From assembly GCF_026340675.1 (NCBI RefSeq), contig NZ_JAPEOX010000001.1, positions 3,224,001 to 3,288,000 of the forward strand: a stretch of 64,000 nucleotides of DNA, written 5' to 3'. The stretch is from Streptomyces sp. NBC_01264. GTDB lineage: Bacteria > Actinomycetota > Actinomycetes > Streptomycetales > Streptomycetaceae. Under the pieces are notes generated by a model. That model was not told the DNA's origin and did no database searches. It was given only the letters and a program-made list of their open reading frames with translations. Below, piece by piece: positions 15,706-23,968 of the stretch. Each line of letters starts with the position of its first letter. Position 1 is the stretch's first letter. The translations under genes were made by a program, and so were the position numbers.

Positions 15706-16448
15706 CAGATGCCCGAGTCGGCCATGCGGACCAGGATGCGGCCGCAGCTCTCGTGCCGGACGACCTGGTCGCGGGCGGCGGCCTTGATCTCGTTGACCTC
15801 GGCGAGGTCGAGCTCCAGGCGGCAGCCCTCGCAGCGGCGCTGCGACAGGCGGGCGGCGCCGACGCCGCCCTGCTTCACGCGGATCTTTTCGTACAGGGCG
15901 ATCAGCGCGGCCGGCATGGCCGTGACGATGACCTCGCGGTCCTTGGCGATGCCCGCGATCTCGGCGTCGATCTCGCCGGTGGCGGCGTCGCGGCGCGCGG
16001 TGGCGTCGACGAGCTTGGTCTCCAGGGAGGCGACCCGGTCGGTGAGCTCGGTGACGCGCTCCTGCGCACCCTCCAGACGCTCCATGACCTCCAGGACCAC
16101 GTCCTCCAGGTCGCCCTGGCGCTTCGCGAGGGAGACGACCTCGCTCTGCAGGTTGGCCAGGTCGCGGGCGGAGATGCCGACGCCGGTGTCCAGGCGGGCC
16201 TGGTCGCGGGCGGCGCGCTGGCGCACCTGGTCCACGTCCTGCTCGGCCTTGGTCTGCTCGCGGGCGGCGTCGGTGGCCTGCGTCTGGGCGGCGACGAGGA
16301 AGTCGCGCTGCTGGGCCAGGTCGCTGGTCAGCGAGTCGACCTCGGCGTGCTCGGGCAGCATCTTGCGCTTGTGGGTCAGCTGAGACAGCCGGACGTCCAG
16401 GGCCTGGACGTCGAGAAGTCGGATCTGGTCGGCGGGCTCGGCGTTCAG
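15705..16448 (-). CDS. Coiled-coil zinc-ribbon protein (C4-type), CTG start
   Basis: A 247-residue protein starting (as homologues do) at NAEPADQIRLLDVQALDVRL. Residues about 20-170 are a long coiled coil (LTSDLAQQRDFLVAAQTQA, LEDVVLEVMERLEGAQERV), and the C-terminus is a zinc ribbon with RRCEGCRLELDL and VRHESCGRILVRM; the third ligand position is His instead of Cys. The only start matching homologues is CTG at 16448, which overlaps the Nif3 stop as CTGA and follows a GGAG at normal spacing. An upstream ATG in this frame would place 50 residues inside the Nif3 gene. Likely role: DNA/RNA-associated structural protein; function unknown. Confidence 0.82.
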   Translation of the reverse strand: MNAEPADQIRLLDVQALDVRLSQLTHKRKMLPEHAEVDSLTSDLAQQRDFLVAAQTQATDAAREQTKAEQDVDQVRQRAARDQARLDTGVGISARDLANLQSEVVSLAKRQGDLEDVVLEVMERLEGAQERVTELTDRVASLETKLVDATARRDAATGEIDAEIAGIAKDREVIVTAMPAALIALYEKIRVKQGGVGAARLSQRRCEGCRLELDLAEVNEIKAAARDQVVRHESCGRILVRMADSGI

Positions 16449-17314
16449 TTGGGGGCTCCAGGGAGAGAAGGGGAGTTCGAAGGGGATGTCACGGACGGAG
16501 CGTGAGCCGTCCACGGGTCTGTGGCCGTGCGCGAGACGTGGGTCCGCAGACCCCAGCCGTTGCGCTCGGAGATGGCGTCGAGCTGGGCCGCGGCCTGCTC
16601 GCACCAAGGCCATTCGGTGGCCCAGTGGGCGGCGTCGACGAGGGCGAGCGGGCTCTGCTCGCGGGCCTCGGACACCGGGTGGTGGCGCAGGTCCGCGGTG
16701 ACGTACGCGTCGACACTGGCAGCCCTGACCTGCGCGAAGAGGCTGTCGCCGGAGCCGCCGCTGACGGCGACCGTACGGATCATCGCGTCGGGGTCACCGG
16801 CCACCCGGATGCCCTGCGCGGTCGGCTGGAGCCAGGCGGCGACGCGCGCGGTGAACTCGCGCAGGGTCTCGGGCCGGTCCAGCTCGCAGAGCCGGCCCAG
16901 GCCCCGGCGGCCCTTGGGGTCGCTCGGGTCGGGCACCAGCGGGCCGGTGACGCGCAGGTCGAGGGCGCCGGCGAGGGCGTCGGAGACGCCCGGGTCGGCG
17001 GTGTCGGCGTTGGTGTGGGCGACGTGCAGCGCGATGTCGTTCTTGATCAGCGTGTGCACGACGCGGCCCTTGAAGGTGCCGGCCTCGACGGTGGTGGTGC
17101 CCCGCAGGTAGAGGGGGTGGTGGGTGACGAGCAGGTCGGCACCCAGCTTCACCGCTTCGTCGACGATCTCCTGGACGGGGTCGACGGCGAACAGGACCCG
17201 GGAGACCTCGGCGTCGGGGTCGCCGCAGACGGTGCCGACGGCGTCCCACTCCTCGGCCCGCGAAGGGGGCCACAGAGCGTCCAGCGCGGCGATGACTTCA
17301 GAGAGACGGGGCAC
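16445..17314 (-). CDS. Nif3-like dinuclear metal-centre protein
   Basis: A 289-residue member of the Nif3/YbgI/DUF34 family. Metal-binding stretches are EEWDAVGTVCGD, LLVTHHPLYLRG, HVAHTNADTADPGVSDALA and, near the C-terminus, YVTADLRHHPVSEA and ALVDAAHWATEWP. Family members are hexameric cytoplasmic proteins often annotated, with weak support, as GTP cyclohydrolase I type 2. GTG at 17314 gives the normal N-terminus (PRLSEVIAALDALWPP). It is first in the operon with the zinc-ribbon and RNase HI proteins and is divergent from the kinase gene. Confidence 0.9.
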   Translation of the reverse strand: MPRLSEVIAALDALWPPSRAEEWDAVGTVCGDPDAEVSRVLFAVDPVQEIVDEAVKLGADLLVTHHPLYLRGTTTVEAGTFKGRVVHTLIKNDIALHVAHTNADTADPGVSDALAGALDLRVTGPLVPDPSDPKGRRGLGRLCELDRPETLREFTARVAAWLQPTAQGIRVAGDPDAMIRTVAVSGGSGDSLFAQVRAASVDAYVTADLRHHPVSEAREQSPLALVDAAHWATEWPWCEQAAAQLDAISERNGWGLRTHVSRTATDPWTAHAPSVTSPSNSPSLPGAPN

Positions 17315-17415
17315 AGGCCAAGGCTACCGTCCGTGGCGACCGGCCCCGGTCTTCCCGTCCCATCCGCGGGCCGATGCGGATACTGTCTGCGGCGGCAGGG
17401 GAAACGGGGGGATCC

Positions 17416-19824
17416 ATGCGTGCCGGAGAAGTGCTCGACGCCCGATATGAGCTGGTCCGGCGGCTGGACATGGGCGGCATGGGCGAGGTCTGGGAGGGCA
17501 TCGACCGGCGCATCCGCCGCAAGGTCGCGATCAAGCTGATCCGTGAGGAGGCCGATCCGGCGCTGGTCCCGGAGCTGGTGTCCCGGCTCGGCCGGGAGGC
17601 GACGGCGGCGGGACGGCTCGCGCACCCGCACATCGTCGCCGTGTACGACTACAACAGCGTGGAGCAGGACGACGTACCGCTCGTCTACATCGTCATGGAG
17701 CTCGTACGGGGCCGCTCGCTCGCGGAGGAACTCGCGCAGCGGCTGCCCCCGCTCCCGCAGGCGCTGGCCTGGGCCGAGCAGATCGCGCTGGCCCTGGAGT
17801 CGGCGCACGGACCGGAGGCGGGAGTGGTCCACCGGGACCTCAAGCCCGGGAACGTGATGGTCACCTACGGCGGGCTGGTCAAGCTCCTCGACTTCGGGAT
17901 CGCCCGCTTCCTGGAGGACAACGACACCCACCACACGAAGCTCACCGGTGCCCGGATGGTCGGCACCCCGGCCTACATGGCGCCCGAGCAGTGCGAAGGC
18001 CGGCCGGTGGACGGGCGGACCGACCTGTACGCCCTGGGCTGCCTGCTCTACACGATGCTCACCGGGCGTCCGCCCTTCACCCTGGAGCGGGGCCTGCTCC
18101 AGGTCATGTACCAGCAGGTACACGAGCTTCCGCCGCCGCCGAGCGCGTACGGGCCGGTGCCCGCGCCCGTGGACCGGCTGGTCATGGAACTGCTGGCGAA
18201 GGATCCGGCGGACCGGCCGGCGGACGCCGCCCAGGTGGTGGACCGGCTGCGCACGCTGAGCCGGACGCTCGCGGCGGCGTCGGCCCCGGCCACGGAGGCC
18301 CCGGAGCCCGCGGCCGCCGCTGCGGGGGCGTACGTACCGACCGAACCGGACCTGCCGCCCGCGCCGCCGTTACGAGAAGCCCGGGAGGCCGACGCCAACG
18401 AGGACGAGGTACTGGAGGGCGAGTACGCCGATCCCGACCCGGGCGAGGCCTTCGGCGCCCGGATCCGCGCCGCGCTGGTGGAGCGCGGCCGGGCGGCGCG
18501 CGCGGAGGACGACCCCGGGATCGCGCGGCTGGCGCTCGGCGAGCTGCTCGCCGACACCGTCCGGCTGTTGGGCGCCGAGGACCCGCTGACCGTGGAGTTC
18601 GGCTTCGACCTGGCCTGCACCTGCGCCCGCGACGGCCTCTTCGGGGAGGCCTCCGCGCTGCTCGGCGAGATCGTGCCGCGAATGGAGGCCCTGCACGGGC
18701 CCGGGGACCGGCGCACCCTCTACGCCCGCTGCCTGCTGCCCCGGTACCTGGCGAACGCGGGGGCCCTGCGCGAGGCCGCCGAGCTCTACGCGGAGATCGT
18801 GCGCGATCTGCGGCGGGTGCTCGGCGAGACCGACAGCCTCACCCTGCACACCCGCTACCAGTACGTCGCCCAGCTGGCCAAGGCCGGTGACGACATCGGC
18901 GCGGTCCAGCTGTGGCTCTCCCTGATCCCGCGGCTGGACTCCGAGCAGCGCACGGTGGGGTCGCTCGGCGCGGACGCGCGACGCGAGCTGTGCGACGCGG
19001 TCCTGCGGCTGCGGGGCAACCCGGAGGCGGCCGTCCGGCTGCGCGTGCTCGTGTCCCATCTGGTGGGGCTGCTGGAGGACGGCCGGGAGGAGGCCTACGC
19101 GGCCCGGATCGTGATGGCCGGCTGGGTCGCCGAGGCGGGGACCGCGCAGGAGACGCTGCCCACCTGGCGGGTGCTGATCAGCGACTGCACCGCGGCGCTC
19201 GGCGAGGAGCATCCGCTGACGCTGCTGGCGCGGTTCCGGCTGGCCGAGCACACCGAGGGCGCGGGCCGGCCGGCGGAGGCGCGCGCCCTGCTCGTGGCAC
19301 TGATGCCGGCGCTGTACGCGCACCAGGGCCCGGCCGGGGAGCTGGTGCTACGGGCCCGCTACCTGCTGGCGCTGACCGCGCGGGCGGCCGATCCGGCGGC
19401 GGACCTCGCGCAGTGGGAGGAGCTGGCACCGGACCTGGAGGCGCTGCTCGGGAGCGGGGACCGGCTGACGGTGGACGCCTGGTTCCGGCTCGCGCTGGCC
19501 CTGTCCGCGCGGGACCGGCAGGCGGAGGCGCTGCCGCTGCTGAACGCCGTACTGCCGCGGCGGAGCGACCTGTTCGGGGCGGACGAGCCGGTCACCCTGC
19601 GGGGGCGGTACGCGCAGGCCGCCGGGGTGGCCGCGCTGCACGGGGAGGCGGTGGCCCGGCCGATGTGGCGGGAGCTGCTCGCGGAGGTGACGCGGGCGAT
19701 GGGCGGCCGGCACTACCTGACCCGCGCGGTCCGGGAGCGGCTGGGGCTCGCTCCCGAGCCGGAGGGGGCGGGGTCGGCGGACCTCCCCGGGCCCTGCCCG
19801 GTCTGGACCGTGCGGGCCACGTGA
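17416..19824 (+). CDS. Ser/Thr protein kinase with C-terminal TPR-like repeats
   Basis: 802 residues. The kinase domain (about 12-270) is complete: Gly loop DMGGMGEV, VAIK lysine, catalytic HRDLKPGNVM, LDFG, and activation segment MVGTPAYMAPEQ. A Pro/Ala linker with an acidic patch (about 285-345) follows, then some 400 residues of helical repeats rich in Leu/Ala/Arg (ARLALGELLADTV, LTLHTRYQYVAQLAKAGDDIG) typical of TPR modules. No transmembrane helix is evident, so it is probably a soluble Hanks-type kinase. ATG at 17416 follows ACGGGGGGATCC. Codon 319 (18370-18372), in the linker, is TTA, which would make the protein dependent on the bldA leucyl-tRNA. Confidence 0.9.
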   Translation: MRAGEVLDARYELVRRLDMGGMGEVWEGIDRRIRRKVAIKLIREEADPALVPELVSRLGREATAAGRLAHPHIVAVYDYNSVEQDDVPLVYIVMELVRGRSLAEELAQRLPPLPQALAWAEQIALALESAHGPEAGVVHRDLKPGNVMVTYGGLVKLLDFGIARFLEDNDTHHTKLTGARMVGTPAYMAPEQCEGRPVDGRTDLYALGCLLYTMLTGRPPFTLERGLLQVMYQQVHELPPPPSAYGPVPAPVDRLVMELLAKDPADRPADAAQVVDRLRTLSRTLAAASAPATEAPEPAAAAAGAYVPTEPDLPPAPPLREAREADANEDEVLEGEYADPDPGEAFGARIRAALVERGRAARAEDDPGIARLALGELLADTVRLLGAEDPLTVEFGFDLACTCARDGLFGEASALLGEIVPRMEALHGPGDRRTLYARCLLPRYLANAGALREAAELYAEIVRDLRRVLGETDSLTLHTRYQYVAQLAKAGDDIGAVQLWLSLIPRLDSEQRTVGSLGADARRELCDAVLRLRGNPEAAVRLRVLVSHLVGLLEDGREEAYAARIVMAGWVAEAGTAQETLPTWRVLISDCTAALGEEHPLTLLARFRLAEHTEGAGRPAEARALLVALMPALYAHQGPAGELVLRARYLLALTARAADPAADLAQWEELAPDLEALLGSGDRLTVDAWFRLALALSARDRQAEALPLLNAVLPRRSDLFGADEPVTLRGRYAQAAGVAALHGEAVARPMWRELLAEVTRAMGGRHYLTRAVRERLGLAPEPEGAGSADLPGPCPVWTVRAT

Positions 19825-19894
19825 CGGCCGGCCGCCGACGTGACGGCCGGACACCTGACGGCCGGCCACCTGACCGGGACCGGGACCCTGCGGG

Positions 19895-20954
19895 CTACTT
19901 GACCAGGAAGCCGCGCAGGTCGTCCAGGACCTTGTCGGCGGCGGTCACGCCGAGGCCCAGGTACCAGGTCTCGTCCGGGACGTCCTTGGCCCGCCCCTGC
20001 TTCACGGCCTCCAGGCCCTTCCACAGCGGGTTGTCCTCGGCGGAGTCGCGCTTGGTCTTGTCCTTGGCCCCGTAGACGCCGGTGAAGATCCAGTCGGCGG
20101 CGGCCTCGTCCATGCGCTCCGGGCTGATCTCCACCGCGAGGTCCTACCTGCTGGTTCTGCGGGCGCGGGATGCCGGAGTCCTTCAGGATCGTGCCGATGA
20201 AGGAGGCGCCGGCGTACAGCCGGGTCTTGCCGGGCATGTAGCGCAGCATCGTGACGGTCGGCTTCTTCTCCCCGAGGTCCGCGCCGAGCTTCTACGCCTT
20301 GGCCCGGTAGGCGTCGAGCTTGGCCTTCGCCTCGGCGGTCTTGTCGAGGGCGGCCGCGTTCAGGAGGTAGTTCTCCTTCCACGGGAAGCCGGGGCGGATG
20401 GAGAAGACGGTCGGGGCGATCTTCGAGAGCGCGTCGTACTTGTCCGCGGAGCGGAGCCGGCTGCCGAGGATCAGGTCGGGCTTGAGTGCGTTGATCGCTT
20501 CGAGGTTGAGTTTGTTGATGGTGCCGACGGACTTGGGCTCGCCGGCGTCCTTCTTCAGGTAGCCGGGGATGCCCTCGTCGCCCTCGGTGGGCGCGTAGCC
20601 GACCGGCCGCAGGCCCAGCGAGACCACGTTGTCGAGCTCGCCGACGTCGAGGACGACGACCCGCTTGGGCGCGGCCTTGAGCTCCGTGGAGCCCATGGCG
20701 TGGGTGACCGTGCGCGGGAACTGCCCGGCCGGCGCGGTGGTCCCGAAGGCCGCCGTCTTCTTCGCCGCGTCGGAGAAGTCCTTGCCGCCCTGGGCCGCGG
20801 CCTTCTTCTCGGTGCCTCCGGCCGGGGCCTCCTTGCCCGACTTAGCGGCCCCGCCGTCCTGGCCTCCGCAGGCGGTGAGGACGAGTGCGGCGGCAGCGGC
20901 CAGGGCGACGGCGGCGACGGAGCCACCTCGGGGCGTGCGGCGTCGGAGGGACAT
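19895..20954 (-). pseudogene. Disrupted siderophore-binding lipoprotein (iron ABC transporter, FecB/FepB-like)
   Basis: Residues 1-220 form a lipoprotein signal (ALVLTACGG lipobox) and the front of a periplasmic-binding-protein fold (RVVVLDVGELDNVVSLG, LKPDLILGSRLRSADKYDAL). Reading then stops at TAG (20294-20292) in AKA*KLGADLG, but the same frame continues with PTVTMLRYMPGKTRLYAG. At about 20143-20149 the frame shifts, and the C-terminus (VEISPERMDEAAADWIFTG to VLDDLRGFLVK) is in another frame. Two independent lesions make this a pseudogene unless the sequence is wrong. An intact iron box sits 46 bp upstream of the start. Confidence 0.85.
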
Positions 20955-20999
20955 GGATCGTCTCCTGAGAACGGGAAGCGTGCAAAGACCGGAAAGGTG

Positions 21000-21017
21000 G
21001 GTTAGGTGTACCTAACC
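21000..21017 (-). promoter_or_regulatory. Iron box (DmdR/IdeR-type operator)
   Basis: GGTTAGGTGTACCTAACC is a perfect 8-bp inverted repeat with a 2-bp centre, a close match to the TTAGGTTAGGCTAACCTAA iron-box pattern of actinobacterial DmdR/IdeR/DtxR. It lies 46-63 bp upstream of the disrupted siderophore-binding gene and indicates iron-repressed expression. Confidence 0.85.
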
Positions 21018-21173
21018 AGGACTCTCACCCTAAACAACCCGATATCGCACAGCACAATCGCCTCCCCTTCCACAGCCGAATCACCGCCCCGCCACCCGTA
21101 TGTGTGAAGCGGGGATTGTCGCGTTGTCCGGAGGGAAGCTCGATCACTACCTTCCTCGGCGGAGGTAACCGCG

Positions 21174-22340
21174 ATGACTGTCTGTTCCATCGAGAAGACC
21201 AGCGCGACCCCGTTCACCATCGCCGCCGACGGGTCCTACGCCGCCCGGCTGGCCGGGGAGGGCGAGGCCCGCTACCCGGAGCGCTGGACACTGACCGGCC
21301 CCGAGCCGTACGCGGTGCCCCTGCCCCTCGCCCAGCCCGAGGAGGCCGACAGCGAGGTGCTGCCACTGACCGACGGGCGGGTGCTGATCCGCCGGCGGGT
21401 GGCGGAGCGGCACGCCTTCGCGCTGCTGTACCCGACGGGCGGGGGAACCACCGGGAACGGGGCCGCCGGACCCCGGACCGGGGAGCTGCAGCTCGGCGCG
21501 ATCACGCCCGGGCCCCAGGAGGAGGATCCGGGGACGGGCGAGGGCGTACGGATCACCCTGCTCCCCCCGTCCCCCGACGGGCACGGGGCCTTCGCCCTGG
21601 CCGTGGGGGCCACCTCGACCACGGTCTGGCAGGTGGCCGGGGTCCCCTTCGGGCCGGAGCGGGTCGCCCGGATCCCGGGGCGCTGCTCGGGTGGGGTGTG
21701 GCTGGACCGTACGGGCCGGCTGCTGGCGCTGGACCGCGAACTGGACGGCCCGGCCGGGCCGGTGACCAAGGCGGTGGCCGTGGACCTGCGGCGGGGCGGG
21801 GAGGTCTCGCCGCTGCTCCAGATCACGGAGGACAGCAACGACCGGCTGCTGCTGGCCGACGCCGACAGCGGGCTGCTGCTGATCCGCTCGGACGCGCCGG
21901 GTGAACCCCGGCTCGGCTGGGGGGTCCTGGGCAGTGCCCGGCCGGTGCGCTTCCCCGACTGCCTGCGGGCTGTCGGGGCCACGGCGACGCCGTTCGCGGT
22001 GCAGCCCGGGCAGGTGCTGATGCCGGAGAGCTGCGGGGTGGCCCTGCGGGTGGACGAGGCCGGCGACGGCTACGGCGGCTCGGTGGCCGGGCTGGCCCTG
22101 TGGCGCCCCGCCGACCGGCACGTGTTCCGGCTCGGCGCTCCGGCCGGCTGGCTCGGCGGCACGGGCCGCTGGACCACGGAGGGCCGCCTGCACCTCCCGT
22201 ACTCCACCCCGGAAGTCCCCTGCGGCCTCCTCGGGGTGAACATCCCGGTCTCCCCGCCGCCGCCGATCCGCCTGGACCCGATCCCGCTTCCACCGGCCCC
22301 GGCTCGCCCGGTCCCCCTCCAGCAGGCCCCGCTGGGGTGA
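21174..22340 (+). CDS. Conserved hypothetical protein, beta-rich
   Basis: A 388-residue protein with no signal peptide and repeated beta-strand-like stretches (LPLTDGRVLIRRRVAERHAFALLYP, DRTGRLLALDRELDG, DSNDRLLLADADSGLLLIR) that would suit a beta-propeller. The C-terminus is proline-rich (VSPPPPIRLDPIPLPP). I do not recognise a family or function. ATG at 21174 has a strong GGCGGAGG site. It is divergent from the iron-box gene with 219 bp between them, so the iron box could in principle affect it too. Confidence 0.7.
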   Translation: MTVCSIEKTSATPFTIAADGSYAARLAGEGEARYPERWTLTGPEPYAVPLPLAQPEEADSEVLPLTDGRVLIRRRVAERHAFALLYPTGGGTTGNGAAGPRTGELQLGAITPGPQEEDPGTGEGVRITLLPPSPDGHGAFALAVGATSTTVWQVAGVPFGPERVARIPGRCSGGVWLDRTGRLLALDRELDGPAGPVTKAVAVDLRRGGEVSPLLQITEDSNDRLLLADADSGLLLIRSDAPGEPRLGWGVLGSARPVRFPDCLRAVGATATPFAVQPGQVLMPESCGVALRVDEAGDGYGGSVAGLALWRPADRHVFRLGAPAGWLGGTGRWTTEGRLHLPYSTPEVPCGLLGVNIPVSPPPPIRLDPIPLPPAPARPVPLQQAPLG

Positions 22341-22360
22341 GGCCGGCCGCCGGGGTCGGG

Positions 22361-22834
22361 CTATCCGTCCTCGTCGCTCCGCTGGAGGTATCCGGTATCG
22401 GCGCAGCCCTCGTCGGCGTCGGGGGCCGGGCACATCGCGGGGTCGGCGTCGTCGCCGTACAGGTAGACGTCCACGCTGCACCGGCGGCCGTCGAACTTCA
22501 GGGACAGCATGGTGCCGCGCGTGGCGGTCTCCTCCACGGTGAAGGAGGTGCCGCCGGGTTCGATGGGGGCCCAGAACGCCCAGGTGCCGGAGGTCAGGTC
22601 CTCGGGGTTCCCGCACTTCGAGGTGACGGGGTACTTGTCGAGGGACTCGCTGCTGAAGGTGTGGTCCGCACGGAAGGTCAGGGACGCGGTCCCGCCGTCG
22701 GTCCACCGCCCCTCCAGCCGGTCCGCGGTGATGTCGGCGGCGTAGATCCCCGCGGCGAGGTCGCACGACGCCGTCAGCGCCATCGCCGCGGCCGCCAGAG
22801 CGACCGGCTGCCATATCCGTCGGTTCACGCGCAC
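22361..22834 (-). CDS. Putative lipoprotein
   Basis: A 157-residue protein with an N-terminal signal and lipobox-like sequence (VALAAAAMALTASCDLA). The mature part resembles a small beta-barrel: LEGRWTDGGTASLTFRADHTF, LTSGTWAFWAPIEPGG, TMLSLKFDGRRCSVDVYLYG, with four cysteines (C-GNP, RRC, AMC, GC-AD). This layout recalls streptomycete lipoproteins of the lipocalin-like kind, but no family is assigned. GTG at 22834 is used. A TTGAACACATTCAA palindrome lies about 64 bp upstream. Confidence 0.7.
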   Translation of the reverse strand: MRVNRRIWQPVALAAAAMALTASCDLAAGIYAADITADRLEGRWTDGGTASLTFRADHTFSSESLDKYPVTSKCGNPEDLTSGTWAFWAPIEPGGTSFTVEETATRGTMLSLKFDGRRCSVDVYLYGDDADPAMCPAPDADEGCADTGYLQRSDEDG

Positions 22835-22897
22835 ACCCCTCCAACTGCCCGGACAGCATCACGGGTTCGAGCCCTTACGACTCACCCCCCACACTAA

Positions 22898-22911
22898 TTG
22901 AACACATTCAA
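22898..22911. promoter_or_regulatory. Palindrome resembling a degenerate KstR box
   Basis: TTGAA-CACA-TTCAA matches seven of eight fixed positions of TNNAACNNGTTNNA (ATT in place of GTT). It lies upstream of the lipoprotein gene and beyond the SDR terminator. It could be chance. Confidence 0.3.
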
Positions 22912-22936
22912 ATTTCCTAGCCGTCCCCCGGAACGA

Positions 22937-22971
22937 CGCCGGGCCCGGGGTGTGGAACCCCGGGCCCGGCG
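22937..22971 (-). terminator. 15-bp perfect hairpin after the SDR operon
   Basis: CGCCGGGCCCGGGGT (22937-22951) pairs fully with ACCCCGGGCCCGGCG (22957-22971) with a 5-base loop, 29 bp beyond the stop of the SDR gene. Between them lies a three-copy 8-bp repeat TGTGTACC (22974-22997). Confidence 0.75.
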
Positions 22972-22999
22972 CTTGTGTACCTGTGTACCTGTGTATCCG

Positions 23000-23944
23000 T
23001 CAGCCGTCGTGCTTGAGGCCGAGGACTTCTGTCGCCGCGAAGGTTTCGTTCGGGGGGCGGGAGTCGTAGTGCGGGGTGAGGACCTCGTCGAGTTCCTCGT
23101 AGGAGAAGGACTCCTTGGTGGTGTCGAACTTCGCCGCCACCTTGGGGCGTTCCATGACGACGACTATGCCTCCGTGGACGACGAACAGCTGGCCGTTGGC
23201 CTTCGCCGAGGCCGGGGAGGCCAGGTACCCGACGAGCGGGGAGACGTGCTCGGGGGCGAGGGCGTCGAGCTTGCCCTCCTCCGGGACCTGGAAGCCCGCG
23301 AACACGTCCTCGGTCATACGGGTACGGGCGCGCGGGCAGATGGCGTTGGCCGTGACCCCGTACTTGCCGAGGGCCAGGGCGGTGGACGTGGTCAGGCCCA
23401 CGATCCCGCCCTTGGCCGCCGCGTAGTTGGGCTGGCCGGCCGAGCCGCCGAGGAAGGCCTCGGAGGAGGTGTTGATGATGCGGCCGTAGACCGGTCCGCC
23501 CGCCGCCTTGGAGCGTTCGCGCCAGTGCACGGAGGCGAAGTGGGTCGTGTTGAAGTGGCCCTTGAGGTGGACCCGGATGACCGAGTCCCACTCCGGCTCC
23601 GACATCGAGAAGACCATCCGGTCGCGCAGGATGCCCGCGTTGTTGACCAGGATGTCGAGCTTGCCGAAGCTGTTCACCGCCAGCTCGACCAGCTCGCGCG
23701 CCTGCTCGAAGTCGGCCACGTCGCCCAGATGCGCCACCGCCTGTCCGCCCGCGGCACGGATCTCCGCCGCGACCTCCTCCGCCGGAGCGGCCGAGGCCTC
23801 GCCGGAGCCGTCGCGGCCGGGCTGCCCGAAGTCGTTGACGACCACGCTCGCGCCCAGCCGGGCGAGTTCGATCGCCTCGGACCGGCCGAGGCCGCGGCCC
23901 GCCCCGGTGACGATGGCGACGAGTCCCTCAAGTGGCAGTGACAT
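23000..23944 (-). CDS. Short-chain dehydrogenase, multifunctional-enzyme-type 3-hydroxyacyl-CoA dehydrogenase
   Basis: A 314-residue SDR with the NAD(P)-binding GAGRGLGRSEA (residues 14-24), NNAGILRD, the Ser region INTSSEAF and catalytic YAAAK. It has a roughly 60-residue C-terminal extension compared with simple SDRs (ERPKVAAKFDTTKESFSYEEL), the hallmark of the subgroup related to the dehydrogenase part of peroxisomal multifunctional enzyme type 2 (17-beta-HSD4). It likely oxidises 3-hydroxyacyl-CoAs, including steroid side-chain intermediates. It follows the Zn alcohol dehydrogenase by 24 bp and ends the operon behind the MaoC gene and its KstR box. Confidence 0.87.
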   Translation of the reverse strand: MSLPLEGLVAIVTGAGRGLGRSEAIELARLGASVVVNDFGQPGRDGSGEASAAPAEEVAAEIRAAGGQAVAHLGDVADFEQARELVELAVNSFGKLDILVNNAGILRDRMVFSMSEPEWDSVIRVHLKGHFNTTHFASVHWRERSKAAGGPVYGRIINTSSEAFLGGSAGQPNYAAAKGGIVGLTTSTALALGKYGVTANAICPRARTRMTEDVFAGFQVPEEGKLDALAPEHVSPLVGYLASPASAKANGQLFVVHGGIVVVMERPKVAAKFDTTKESFSYEELDEVLTPHYDSRPPNETFAATEVLGLKHDG

Positions 23945-23968
23945 CCGTACGGTTCCTCTCGAAACGGG

